Assembly (NCBI GenBank): GCA_001692895.1
Contig: KV748248.1
Span: 1-64,000, forward strand
From: Cenococcum geophilum 1.58
Taxonomy: Eukaryota > Ascomycota > Dothideomycetes > Gloniales > Gloniaceae
Length of the DNA stretch: 64,000 nt
Reading direction: 5' to 3'
A program made the position numbers and the translations under genes. The notes beneath the pieces were generated by a model. It did not search any database, was not told the DNA's origin, and saw only the letters and a program-made list of their open reading frames with translations. How positions within the stretch are numbered: the first letter of the stretch is position 1; each line of letters starts with the position of its first letter. Positions 24,080-35,108 of the stretch are shown here, one piece after another.

Positions 24080-25930
24080 GCCTATAATAACAAGGTTCCA
24101 TGCCAATCGTACGCGGAAGCGGCGATGGGTTTAAAGGAAGGGCTTTCTTAACGTCTAGAAGATCTTCTTGCTAATAATATAGGCGTTAATTATAGCCGCA
24201 TTAAGCGCCTAGAAGAATAAGGGCATCTAGGTACGCACAGTGGTAATCTAGGTAGTGTAATAGCTTTGAAGTTAATTATAGATATTAACACCACCTATCT
24301 AGTTATTGTAGTTGATAGAGAGCCTAGGAAGCATTAACTTCTTAATTAAATTATCGCCCTAAACGTCAGCTACTAACTTCTTAAGAAAGGAATTATATGC
24401 TCGCGGCCGGCGCCAATCAACTTCATTAACATCCTCATCACCGTATAAGTAAGCTATCGTCAAAAACCGTACTAAATTCTTATCCTGCCATACAATTAAA
24501 AGCACTAGATTAGCTGTGCTAACTACTCCTATAATAAAGTTAAACGGCAACCTTGCCTTCCTTTTATTAGCCCCTTTATATACCTCTAGATAGTCCTTTA
24601 AGTTTAATTAAGCCATGCCAGCTATAGAAATTCTAAGTCGTTAAAGCACCTAGAGCAACGGAATATTTATAAAGTAGTTATCTAAAAATAGGCAGAATCG
24701 ACGGGCCTAAAGAGGAAGCTGCTAGGTAAGGTAGAGGACGCACTTAAAGGTCTTTAAGAGGACAATATCTTAGTAATCTCTTTAAGAAGGAAGCCTAAAA
24801 AAGCAGCTAGGTAAGGTAAATATAAAGCTATAGTAATATCCATATTAATAAAGACTTATTATTTTAAAGCCTTTAGGTACTGGCTTACTAGGTAATTTAA
24901 TTATAGCCGCAAATCGTTTAGTAAACCTCACTATTATCTTATCAAAACTAACTATAGATCTAGGTATAACGTACTTTCTAAACGCCTTACCTAGAGGAGT
25001 CATCAACGGCTTAATTTTCTCGAAGATCTGGCGTTTAACGCCTTTTAGTAAAGGCGGTAATATATAAAAGAAGCGCTTAAGTTACTCCCATCTTTTTTAG
25101 CCCATAAATAAGCTAATTAGGTATTAAGGATATTCAAGATCTATTGCCCAAAAGTCTCGCACTTAAAGAGCTTTAAAGACGCCTATATAGATAATAAGCC
25201 CTACCCAAATTATTAACTTACCAGCAGATGTCTCCTTCCACACCCGTAATTATTTACCAGCATACTATCCTAATTAGTGATATCCGCTAGCGCTTTAAGA
25301 GGCTGTATAGAGGTTCATATTAGTTGCAAGCCTCTTAAATACACTAATACTAAAGAATAGTAGAAATACTTAAATGGGCAGGTCCTATCCAAATTTACAT
25401 CTACCAGACGTCATACTAATCTAATCTGCCAGTGTACAGTGAGCAAGGCGCTCAGTATCCTCATTTTAATCATTTTAATTAGATTCAACCCTTATACTAA
25501 CGCTATTAACAAGCTCACCAGCACGCCGAGCGGCAAATATTAATTTATCTAAAAGGTTAATAACTTCAAGATCTAGTTCAGGAACGGCGGCCATAGGCTC
25601 CCATATAATAGGAACGGTAGAAAAGCCCATTCTTGCAACTTCTTCAGCTAATAGCTCTAGTAATTCAGTCTCGTCCACCTTATCTGCCTTATCCTCAGCA
25701 GTCTCGCCGTGGGCCTCAAAAACAGCTCCTAATTCATCCTTAATATCCTCCATCTGGCTACTTAGCCAAGCCTTAATATCCTCACTTAGCACCGCCTACT
25801 GCATAGCTACTGGGGCCACCAAAGCCTCTAGAGGCTGTACAACCACTGCCGCCAAACTATCGTGTGTATACTGCGTTACTTAAAAGGATTGTAAATAAGA
25901 CTCTTAGGCTTTAGGTGCTTTTAGAAGCTT
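24080..25930 (-). pseudogene. piggyBac-like transposase (DDE_Tnp_1_7 type), lightly RIPped
   Basis: Read leftwards on the minus strand. The N-terminal part is acidic and helical, with a 106-codon open stretch at 25475-25792 (MLSEDIKAWLSS start). Next come a GVFKALKVRDFWAIDLEYP-like segment, a MGQKRW-like segment and a SFDKIVRFTKR stretch followed by KLPSKPVPKGFKI. The last matches the D-E-x-M-x-x-[FW]-K-G-R and KP-x-K-x-G block of the family. The C-terminal part (open 24359-24550 and on) has YNNQIGGVN, matching the family YN-x-x-M-G-G-V-D, then SYYTT and AIINAYII. The final Asp of GGVD is Asn and the block Asp pattern is weak. The transposase would cut and paste the element. Confidence 0.75.
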
Positions 25931-26275
25931 TAGAGTCTTTAAAGGCTTTAGAGGCTTCAGAGCCGCGTAACGTTTTTTAGGCGGTATAAGAACGATATTT
26001 CGCAGAGGATTTAATAATCAAATGGACGGCAACAATATTGGAGCTTTTTGATCAACTACAACACCAAATATTCTGTGGGCCTCCTAGCCACGTCGCTACT
26101 GCTCACCGCAATATTCGGGCGTCAAAGACGTCAATGAGGCGCCAGCACCCCTACCGCCGAGCGACCGCACTGACCAGAGGCTTAACATCAATCAATATAC
26201 GGTATAGAGCCTTTAGATTGGCTTGAGAGGCTTGCATATACGAAAAGTGCAAGAAACGGTTGCCACACAAAGGGA

Positions 26276-27740
26276 TAAGAAGCAAATCTATAACAGAAGA
26301 TTCTTATAAAGAATTACGATAATCCTCTAGGCGGCCACTATAGTTAAGCAAAAATAGTAGAATTACTTTAGTATAAATACTATTAGCTAAGGCTTAATTA
26401 GGAAGTAAAGGAGTATATTAGCTATTATAAGAAGTGTTAAGTATATAAGATCCGCAGGCATAAGCCATGGGGTCTACTTAAATCAGTTCCCCCCGCTAGT
26501 AAGCTATAGTAATATTACGCCATAGACTTTATTACAAATCTCCCGCTATTTAAAGATAGCTAAGGGCGAACATACAATTCGGTCCTTATACTTATTAATA
26601 GGTTTTTAAAGTACGTCCAATACCTTCCCGTTAATAAGACGATTAATATATAAGCGCTAGCCAACCTAATTAAGGAGAAATGCTTTCTTAAAGTAGATTA
26701 GCCGCACTCTATTATTACTAATAGGGGCAGCGTCTTTATAAGCCAGTACTAGTTGGACCTATGCTTCCATTTAAAGATAGACTACTATTATAGTACAGCT
26801 TTCTATCTATAAATGGATGGGCAAATAGAACGCTAGAACTAGGAACTGGAATCTTACCTATAAATATATTTAAACTACTAGTAAGACAATTAGTATAAGC
26901 TACTTCCGTATACGGAGTACGCTTATAATTTAAAGAAACACGTATTATATAAGTATGCACTAATCTAGATTGCCTATAGCGTTTAACTATTTGGGTTTAA
27001 TAGTATACCCGATAATTACTAGCTAAGGCCGTATAATTAGTTATAGGATCCTACCGGGAAGTTTAAGGACATCTACTAAAGAGTATAAGGATACCTCTAG
27101 GAATAGGAGGAGTAATAGAAATATGCGAAGTAGAGCCTATAGGATGCCTAAGAGCAGTAGAGACTTTAGTATAACCGTAAATACTAGGATAAGCATTTCG
27201 GAGTAGGCGATAAGGTTCTATTACGTTTAACAAATATTAAGAAGCTTAATATAAGATACCTAGGTCCCTTCTAAGTTAAGGAATAAATTAGTAAGCTAGC
27301 TTACTATCTCTAGCTACCCCTATCTATAGCCTATATGCATCTAGTGTTTTATATAAACCTACTAAAGCTATAGCATAGACCACTGCTAGAAAAGAACTTC
27401 CGTTTAGGCCCAATTAAACACCCTAAGGTAGTAGGCGAGCGGTATAAGGTTAAAGCTATACTACGCTATAAGTCTATTAAAAACAAGCTTTAATTTAAAG
27501 TTAAATAGCTAGGCTAGCCCGCTAAGGACTCTATATAGGAACCAAAAAACTACCTTAATTATTGCGAAGATATTCTAAAAGAATATTGGGACTAAGGTCT
27601 ATAATCTATAAGTCGCAGAAAGCGCTCTAATACTATAGTGTCATCGCGACCTATAAAGAAAGCTCGCGAAAAGAGTAAATAGATTAAATCGGATATAGAA
27701 TAAACAGGCTCCGGAAACCATAGGGATAGGGCTACGGCCT
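26276..27740 (+). pseudogene. E pol pseudogene, part 2 (integrase core, chromodomain)
   Basis: The integrase resumes after the piggyBac insertion. The zinc-binding region includes DNPLGGHYS and CKKC-like VYKIRRHKPWG (about 26320-26480). In the core the first Asp is kept (AIDFITNLP), the second is Asn (ITNRGSVF), and the Glu is kept (MDGQIERQN region, about 26815). A chromodomain follows (27438-27595): YKVKAILRYKSIKNK, FKVKxLG and EPKNYLNYCEDIL. A basic Ser/Arg/Lys tail follows to about 27740. Chromodomains on integrase can steer insertion to modified chromatin. The frame does not rejoin exactly when the transposon is removed, so an additional indel is likely. Confidence 0.88.
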
Positions 27741-29984
27741 AAGGCAGGACAGGTCCTTAGCCTTTTTACGTATATAGCATAGAGTTAATAGGGCATTTTG
27801 CTAGAATTATATTCCCATTCATTAATCTCTACTAAAAACATTGTTCTTAGGGCTTCTAAGCCCTTTTTAAAAGCCTTATAAGGCCTTCCTAAGCACCTAA
27901 TTAAGGTCCTTAATTGCTACTATATACAAGAACGAATCCTAAAAGTCTAAACTATAAATACCTAATCTAAAAAGCCACTACGCCTTATTATTATCAGGAG
28001 TAGGATTAGTATCTATCAGGCCACTAAGTAATGGCTAACAAGAATGGGATCTAGATACCTTAGTAGGCGTATAAGTAGGTATAAAAACAGGGGTAGGACG
28101 ATAAGGTGTAGCTAAAGTAGAGACTCTTAAACGCTTAACACTAATATTAGGTCCAAACCAATACTAATAAAGCTCTTACGGTGTAAGCTTATAGTTAATA
28201 AAGACACGCTTAAGCCTAGAATAAATAGAGACGTTAGCTAGCTAGCACAGTCTAGAACCACCAAGACCTTACTATAGTAACTATTAGTTACCTATCCGGT
28301 AGGTATCCGAAGGGTAACCTACCTAATAACGCATTATATTATGCTCTTTTAAAACTTAACGCGTATATATAAACTTCTTCCTATAGTAGATAGCAACCTT
28401 CTTCTTATTACCCCTATCCCTTACCCTATTCTTAGTATACTAACCTTACTCTTATATTAGGCGTTACTAGCTAGCTTGCTAGGAATTATAGACAGTATAA
28501 ATGGCCGTAGCATAGTCTTAAATTCGGCTAAGTTGTTTAGCATTTATACTAAAATAAAAGAGAGCCTAGGCGATGGAGTAGTTAAGGATATTAAAGGAAC
28601 GTTACCACTTAGGCCTAGGCTATTAAAGCTTAAAGTTAGTAATGGAAATCTATTAAGAATAGAAAAGCTTACCTTAACGTAACTGCCGCTCTTAGTACGC
28701 ATGCATCGATTATAAGGACTAAAGGTATTAAATCTAACGCAGTGTATCTTATTATAAGCCTCCAGAATCCTATTATTAGATTTCTGGTCTTTTAAAGACG
28801 TATAGGTAAAATTATTTAGGTAGAACCAGCACCAGTTATAAGTTAGTGGATGTTAGGATTTTATATACAAAGGTAGGGCTAAGATACGCTGTGGAATCTT
28901 CTTAAAAGAGCAGTTAGTAGGAGAATAAAGAGGCATATTAAATTATTAATAGAAAAGAAGAAAATCTTAATAATATATTAAAGATACGTCTAAAATTGGA
29001 CAAAGGTTAATGATGGGAAAGTAAGGTGTTAAGGAAAAGGAGCAGCTTAATGAGTAAAGGTATCCTTATACTTTACCATCTAATACCCTTTTAGTAAATA
29101 GCCGCAACCTTACTAACATAACTCCGTTATAATAGCGCTATTTAAAAGGAAGGAAATACGCGTATAAGTTATTTAACTATTACTTCCTTATAAAAACTAA
29201 CTACGTAGCCGGGGGAAGGCAATTAAAATGTTAAATTAAAGACCTATATAGGTTAAATTAGATCTAAAATAATACTATAGTATTAAAAAACAACGTTATA
29301 GACGTTTTTAATAATTGTATAATAGCTATAATTGCTATTACGAAATGTCCCTATTTGCTAGGTAGTAGAGCTACGCTAAATGTATGGTATAGGACTACTA
29401 GATTTAAAACCACATATACTAAATCTTAAGAGATAAGTCTCTTTAACTAACTAATTAATACCTTAACCGCATCTAATAGCCTAAGGGTAAATATAGGAGC
29501 AATATGTTAGTGACGCAGGGGATTATAAGAAAAGGATTATAAGAAAGGATTATAGACTATATCTTAGTAGTTAAAGACAACGGCAAGCTAAGGCTCTATA
29601 TATTAAATCCTATACTAAAAGGTTTTACGGAACTATACTAGAACACCAAATTGCCTATAATACTTATAATTAATTACAGACTGGTATAAAGGCTTAGAAG
29701 CAAAGTTACATAAAAATCCCTATATTAGCCTAGGTAGTTACTAGCATACTTCTAATAGGCTTTTAATAGGTCTCCTAGTAATCCTCACATCTTTTCTCTA
29801 GTTATGTTTTTTCCTTATTAAGGTTTTTTAGGAGTTTAAAGCAGGGGTTAGATAGATAGATAATATATAGTGGTATACCAATACCTCTCTAATATCTCTC
29901 TAAACCTCTTTTGGGACGAACCCTTATAATCTCCCTACTATAAGGTAATGGCAATTAGGGGCCAACTGTAAGAAGGGGGGGTAA
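27741..29984. other. Long 3' non-coding part of E with a possible copia-like integrase fragment
   Basis: About 2.2 kb lies between pol and the 3' LTR. On the minus strand over about 28265-27950 a frame reads YKLTPxELY then GPNISVKRLRV then a Pro/Thr-rich tail, resembling the end of a Ty1/copia integrase (TP-x-E-L ... LR-V-F-G). It could be debris of an inserted copia element. Around 28450-28690 both strands are open, so I do not call a gene there. At 29570-29720 the plus strand reads DNGKLRLYI, a pattern like RT motif 1, without further RT motifs. Confidence 0.35.
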
Positions 29985-30199
29985 TATAAGGGATATTATT
30001 GCGGATACCTCGGGTTGCCCTTAGGACAACCCCCAGACACCCCTTAAATGGTCGCCGGTTACGTGCTAGAGGTACGTGCCCGTAGTATATAGTCTCTACG
30101 ATCCCAGAGGCCTTACCTCCTTAAGGATTTATCTCTCTCACTAATCTATCCTATTCCAATCGTGTCCTTATAGCCCCCTATCTATAAGATCCCCTTATA
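29985..30199 (+). repeat. 3' LTR of E
   Basis: This 215-bp LTR starts TATAAGGG (TGTAAGGG after RIP) and is preceded by a G-rich tract at 29974-29981 that fits a polypurine tract. It ends CCCCTTATA, followed by the ATAGC target duplication. Confidence 0.93.
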
Positions 30200-31640
30200 A
30201 TAGCTTCCTTAATTCCATCTCTATATTTAGAGTCTATATTTAGATCTACAGGTACTTACCTATAAATTTTTACGCTTTTAAGGTCTTTAAGTTATAATTA
30301 CAGGCTATATATTTAAGGGTCTATATATATTGCCTTTATAATAAGCTGCTAAAGTTATTGATTTACTTTTTATAAGAATAACTAAATCTTTAATTAAGTG
30401 TATATCTATTATAAAGGCCTTAATTTATTCAATATCTGTTATAGGGCTTCTTTGTGGTAACTATAATGTTAACCTAATTATTACTAGCCTATTTAAGGCT
30501 TAGAACCTCTATTAAAGCTTTATTTTTGATCTATAAAAAATTTAAGCTATTTTATAGATTTTATAGATAACTACTAAAGATATACTATCTAAATTTAATT
30601 ATCTTTGCTATAAGACCTTCCCTTTAGGTCTTATAGTAATACTTAGTGAAGTANTACTTNTTAATTANAGCTATATTATTAAGAAATATAAGCTTTATAA
30701 TCTACTCCTAATATTTTTATTTAATAAAGGAGAAATATTATAAATTTAAAGGTTACTATATTAAATAAAGTAGTAAAAAAATAAGTTATATATTAATTAA
30801 TTTATATTTTAATAAAAACTTAATTATATAATAGCTTATATAGCTATTAAGTAAAAATAATTAGGGTTTATTACTAAATAATTTGGTTTTAAGTTAAAAA
30901 AAGTTTAATAAATAACCTAAATATAATAAAATTAATTAGGTAATTATTCCTTAAGGCTATATATGTCTAATAAGGCATTTTAGCTTAGTATAACTATATT
31001 AGTAACAATAAAAATTAATTAATTAACTAGGGGTAAATATTATCCCTGTAATAGACATATATTTATAGTTATTTAGTAACTATATAAAAGCCTCCTTTTT
31101 ATAGGCACCTTTTACAGTAATTAGGTTTATATATATACATAATATTACTCTAAATTCATCTATATTATAGGTTTTTTTTACCGCTCTTATAAAGATTATA
31201 AAACCTTTAAATTTGCTTTAATTATGCCCTATTAATCTATATCTTTTCTATTAACTATATAGTTTAATATTTAATAATAAGATTTTGGTTAAAATGGCTA
31301 ATTACCTATATTTTACTAAAGGGCTTAGTATTGCTATTTTAACTAAATATTTAAGCTACTATTTTTTTTAGAATTATAAATATAAGGGAGTAAATCTTTA
31401 TAGGTCCTATTTAAGTATTCAATTTATAAACAAGACCTCCTATATAAAAGTTAATTATATATATAAATCGAGTTAATAGCTTGCTGTTTTATTAATCGCT
31501 TAAAATCGACAAAGGGACACTATATGCAAGCATAGCTTTTCGCATAGGCTTATAAACACCAGATTTGGAATCTACAATAGTCATTTATAAGTTCTGCTAA
31601 TTTTAGTCTATATTAATTAACTCGTTATAGAGAAAATAGG
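30200..31640. other. Extremely AT-rich, unassigned
   Basis: Possibly the continuation of element F after E, but no protein motif, LTR or inverted repeat was identified. Three unresolved bases occur at 30654, 30660 and 30668. The composition is the most AT-rich of the window. From about 31480 CpA and TpG reappear, suggesting a different, less repeated origin. Confidence 0.35.
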
Positions 31641-32143
31641 TAAGTTGATTTTGGTATAGTGACTGAGTTTAGGAGGCAACTAAGTTCTAGGGGTCCGAGC
31701 TTACCGTATAAAAGATTACCTATATAGTATAACTCTACTTAGATATAAATAGGCACTAGGAAGAACTTTAGGCCTATATTATACTACTTACTAACTACCC
31801 TATTATTCTTAAAATAAACTAGCTTAAATAATATAACCCTACTATTAACTAGAAGAAAAAAGAAGGAACCTTTAACTCTAAATACTATAGAGAGACTTGC
31901 CTAAGGCATAGCTTAGCCACCTCTATTTACTCCCTAGGATATTAACCTAAGAAACCCCTTACTACTCTACCTATAACTAACTACTACTATATAAGTGCCA
32001 TAGCCTTCTACCGTATAGTATATAAGAAAGGCTAAACCATTACTATAGCTTTTTAATTAGAACTATATAAGCTTAATAAAGAATAAAACTACGTCCTCTA
32101 TAGTAATAGGATAGACATAGTTAACCTTTTAAAAGATAACGCC
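31641..32143 (+). pseudogene. Unidentified coding-like remnant 5' of the MITE
   Basis: A plus-strand frame over about 31680-32143 can be read with TAA/TAG as former Gln codons, including SKYYRETCLRHSLATSIY and DIVNLLKDNA at the end. A second frame is also fairly open, so the assignment is weak. It ends at the MITE boundary (32144), and sequence after 44865 would be its continuation. Family unknown. Confidence 0.25.
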
Positions 32144-32229
32144 CATTAGGAAAAAAAAAATTTAGGCACGTTATCGCAGTCAAAAATTAGGGTCTGCTTA
32201 ACTCGCTTAAGTCGCGATTTTGGCGATTT

Positions 32230-32570
32230 TGTTACGGGACACCCCCGTAATACCTTGCACACGTCCACCTGTTTTTACCGACTTAGCAATTAGAGACTAA
32301 CCGCAAAATGGCAATTTAATAGCAATCTGATGGCAATCTAATGGTAATTTACGGCATTCTGCTAAGTTTTGCTAGGACCATGACCTAAACCCTATTCTGC
32401 CCTATGTATATATTAACTAAGCAACCAAGTTAACGATATATGCCCTTTCTTCCCGTTTTCCTACCTTCTCTCCTTACGCAACGTCTTAATTTTATTACAC
32501 AGTTTATATACATAGCTTAATAATATCTACTTTACTATATATTATTGTCGCTTATACTTACTCTATAACA
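32230..32570 (+). repeat. 5' LTR of B
   Basis: This 341-bp LTR begins TGTTACGGGACACCCCC and ends CTATAACA. It is 30 bp shorter than the 3' LTR because a run of AGTTCTGCTA-type units has fewer copies. Confidence 0.92.
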
Positions 32571-33018
32571 CTATATTATATTAAACCTATACTACCTTAC
32601 CCCGCCTAATATATAGAATAACCTAAAAGCCCCTATATTTATAACTAACTTACGTAATATATTTACCGAATAAATAAAGGGCCTGCAATAGGCCTTTATA
32701 GATGCCCTTACTTAGTAAGAAGCTTAATACTAAGAAATAATTAGATCCCTAAGAAAAGAAATTAAAGAGATCCGCCGTAACCTACCGTCTGCTATACTAT
32801 CGCCCCTACCTATTCCTACTAGTGTTAACCTATAAGTACTAGATAGAGAAGACGTGTTTAAGACTAGCTCCTTAACCCTAAATTCGCTAATTAGTGCCCC
32901 CGTAAAGAAGCTAACGTCAGGAAAAATTTTACCAGCATTTTTGCAGCATTTGGCAGCATTTGGCGGCCAAATGCGCATTCCGCGCACTATAACGTGTAGC
33001 GTATAGTATTGACTAAGG

Positions 33019-33160
33019 TGCGGCATACTGCTGCATTTAATAATGCAGTGCGGCATACCGCTGCATACTGCTATATTTAACAATGCAGTGCGGCATACTG
33101 CTGTATTTAACAATATAGTGCGGTATACTGCTATATTCAATAATACAGTGCAGCTAATTA
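33019..33160. repeat. 30-bp tandem array in D1
   Basis: About four imperfect units of the type GTGCGGCATACTGCTGCATT plus TAATAATGCA. The overlapping open stretches on both strands are repeat artefacts. Confidence 0.8.
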
Positions 33161-33190
33161 CGCATTTTGTACTTAATGCGCAATTAATAT

Positions 33191-33271
33191 ATAATGCCCT
33201 CCTTGCGTATTCTGTATATAATGCCCTCCTTACGCATTCTATATATAATGCCCTTTTTACATATTCTATAT
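33191..33271. repeat. 27-bp tandem array in D1
   Basis: Three units of exactly 27 bp beginning ATAATGCCCT. Later units differ by C to T changes, in part in CpA context. Confidence 0.85.
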
Positions 33272-33400
33272 ATCTTACTCTTCCTACGCACTTAATAGTA
33301 TTTGCTTAGTTTATACAGTTAGTACAAAATAAATTATATTATTTTAGATAATTTAATATAATATAGCGACGGTTCTCTTCTCCCTATTTACTTACCGACT

Positions 33401-33570
33401 TACCTACCTACCTACCTACCTGCCTACCTACCTACCTACCTACCTACCTACCTACCTGCCTGCCTATCTGCCTGCCTACCTACCTACCTACCTACCTACC
33501 TACCTACCTACCTACCTACCTACCTACCTACCTACCTACCTATCTATCTATCTGTCTGTCTATCTATACC
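33401..33570. repeat. CCTA/CCTG tetranucleotide tract in D1
   Basis: About 40 tetranucleotide units, mainly CCTA with blocks of CCTG and, at the 3' end, TCTA and TCTG. The variants are C/T transitions, and the tract grades into a TACCTGTCTATG spacer shared with D2. Confidence 0.95.
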
Positions 33571-33680
33571 TACCCGTCTATACCTACCTATCTGTGCCTA
33601 CCTGTCTATGTCACCTTGATTCGATCGATTAATTGAATCGTTTATCGTGTTCGCTGGCTGGTCGTTTAAACGGTTGTTGT

Positions 33681-34362
33681 GTAGCTCTGGCGACGGTTAT
33701 GTAGCGATAACGACGGTTGTCTAGCTCTGGCGACGGTTATCTGGCTCTGGCGACGATCATCTAGCTCTGACGACGGTTGTCTAGCTCTGACGGTCGTCCA
33801 GCTCTAAAGACGGTCATCTGGCTCCGGCGACGGTCGTCTAGCTCTGACGACGGTCGTCTAGCTCTAACAACGATCGTCCAGCTCTAGCGACGGTCATCTG
33901 GCTCCGGCGACGGTCGTCTAGCTCTAACGACGGTCATCTAGCTCTGACGGTCGTCTAGCTCCGGCGACGGTCATCTAGCTCCGGCGACGGTTGTCTAGCT
34001 CTGACGATGATCGTCTGGCTCTGACGGTCTAGCTCTGGCGACGGTTATCTGGCTCCGGCGACGGTCGTCTAGCTCTAACGACGGTCGTCTAGCTCTGACG
34101 GTCGTCTAGCTCTGGCGACGGTTATCTGGCTCCGGCGACGGTCGTCTAGCTCTGACGACGGTCGTCTGGCTCTGACGGTCGTCCAGCTCTGGCGACGGTT
34201 ATCTGGCTCTGGCGACGGTCGTCCAGCTCTGACGACGGTCGTCTGGCTCTAACGACGATCGTCTAGCTCTGGCGACGGTCATCTGGCTCTGGCGACAGTC
34301 GTCTAGCTCTGACGACGGTCGTCTGGCTCTGACGGTCGTCTAGCTCCGGCGACGGTCGTCTG
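33681..34362. repeat. 20-bp minisatellite in D1
   Basis: About 35 units of a 20-bp repeat of the type TAGCTCTGACGACGGTCGTC, with several 17-bp variants lacking one GAC. The core GACGACGGTCGTC is a near-palindrome, so single strands could form many small hairpins. CpG-rich in an otherwise AT-rich region. Confidence 0.95.
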
Positions 34363-34504
34363 CTAGCTGTCGTTCTGGTGTCTTCCTAGGTAGGGAGGAT
34401 ATAAGGAAGGGTAAAAAATGAGGTGGCTACCTAGGTGTATATAGGGGGTATACTTGGCAGAGGCACGTGTAGAGGCTATCGGGAATATAGTAGGGACCCA
34501 ATAC
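34363..34504. other. Conserved spacer between the two minisatellites (D1)
   Basis: About 140 bp almost identical to 38524-38665 in D2, with a core of over 70 identical bases including AGGAAGGGTAAAAAATGAGG. It holds a 9-bp inverted repeat CCTAGGTAG ... CTACCTAGG. RIP has barely touched it. A continuous frame runs across it into the 12-bp array, but it starts at TTG and has no ATG. Confidence 0.8.
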
Positions 34505-35108
34505 GGAGCTTTGTGTAGAGCCTCCGTACGCAGAGCTTCGTATAGAGCCTCTATACGCAGAGCTTTGTATAGAACCTCCGTACGTAGAGCTTCGCGCAGA
34601 GCCTTATATAGAGCCTCTATACGTAGAGCTTTATATAGAGCTTTGTATAGAGCTTTGTGTAGAGCTTTATGCAGAGCTTTATATAGAACTTTATGTAGAG
34701 CTTTATGCAAAGCTTTGTGTAGAACTTTGTGCAGAGCTTTATATAAAGCTTTGTATAGAACTTTATATAGAGCTTCGTATAGAGCTTCGTATAGAGCTTT
34801 ATATAGAACTTTATATAGAACTTCGTGTAGAGCCTTATACAGGGCTTTGTATATAGAGCTTTATATATACAGAACTATATACAGAGCTTTGTATAGAGCT
34901 TCGTGTAGAACTTTATATAGAGCTTCGCGTAGAGCTTTATATAGAGCTTTGCGTAGAGCTTTGTGTAGAACTTTATACAGAGCTTCGCGTAGAGCTTTAT
35001 ATAGAACTTTATGCAGAGCTTTATATAGAGCTTCCGAAGAGCTTTGTACGGAACTTTATGCGGAACTTTATGCGGAACTTTATATAGAACTTTATACGGA
35101 GCCTCTAT
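34505..35108. repeat. 12-bp minisatellite in D1
   Basis: About 48 units of the type AGAGCTTTGTAT, with interspersed 15-bp units (AGAGCCTCTATACGC). As the period is a multiple of three and the unit lacks stops, both strands appear as long ORFs of four-residue repeats (RALY, KALH). I treat these as artefacts of the array. Confidence 0.95.

Larger units (their letters stand above)
23129..26275 (-). mobile_element. piggyBac-type DNA transposon inserted in E integrase
   Basis: This 3,147-bp element has imperfect inverted ends: TCCCTTCGTGTGGCA at the left and the reverse complement of TGCCACACAAAGGGA at the right, with a second shared block containing CACTTTTCGTAT. It is flanked by TA/TA (23127-23128, 26276-26277). 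The canonical piggyBac target is TTAA, and here the flanks read CTAT and ATAA, so the duplication is not standard. It carries a minus-strand piggyBac-like transposase and a plus-strand coiled-coil gene, tail to tail. It keeps far more CpA and TpG than the host element and has fewer stops, so it has seen little RIP. Confidence 0.85.
18157..30199 (+). mobile_element. Chromovirus E (Ty3/gypsy), with a nested piggyBac element
   Basis: The 215-bp LTRs (18157-18371 and 29985-30199) have 8-bp inverted ends TGTAAGGG/CCCTTACA, partly RIP-altered. A perfect 5-bp target duplication ATAGC flanks the element (18152-18156 and 30200-30204). It encodes gag, protease, RT, RNase H, integrase and chromodomain on the plus strand. 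A 3.1-kb DNA transposon sits inside the integrase gene. About 2.2 kb between the pol end and the 3' LTR is unusual and contains no recognised plus-strand gene. E lies within element F. Confidence 0.93.

Noticed and set aside
26038-26226. 62-codon plus-strand ORF near the right end of the piggyBac element
   Set aside because: It lies upstream of the minus-strand transposase and close to the terminal repeat, with no recognisable motif; likely chance in low-RIP sequence.
28476-28682. 68-codon plus-strand ORF in the 3' region of E
   Set aside because: It starts at TTG, the opposite strand is equally open, and no motif was recognised.
31880-31920. RHSLAT motif resembling the tyrosine recombinase RHT/SFAT box (Starship captain or Crypton idea)
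   Set aside because: No other conserved box (upstream Arg, downstream His-x-x-Arg, Tyr) was found in the frame, and a second frame is equally open.
33681-34362. Possible CRISPR array
   Set aside because: The 20-bp units are contiguous with no spacers, and the window is clearly fungal.
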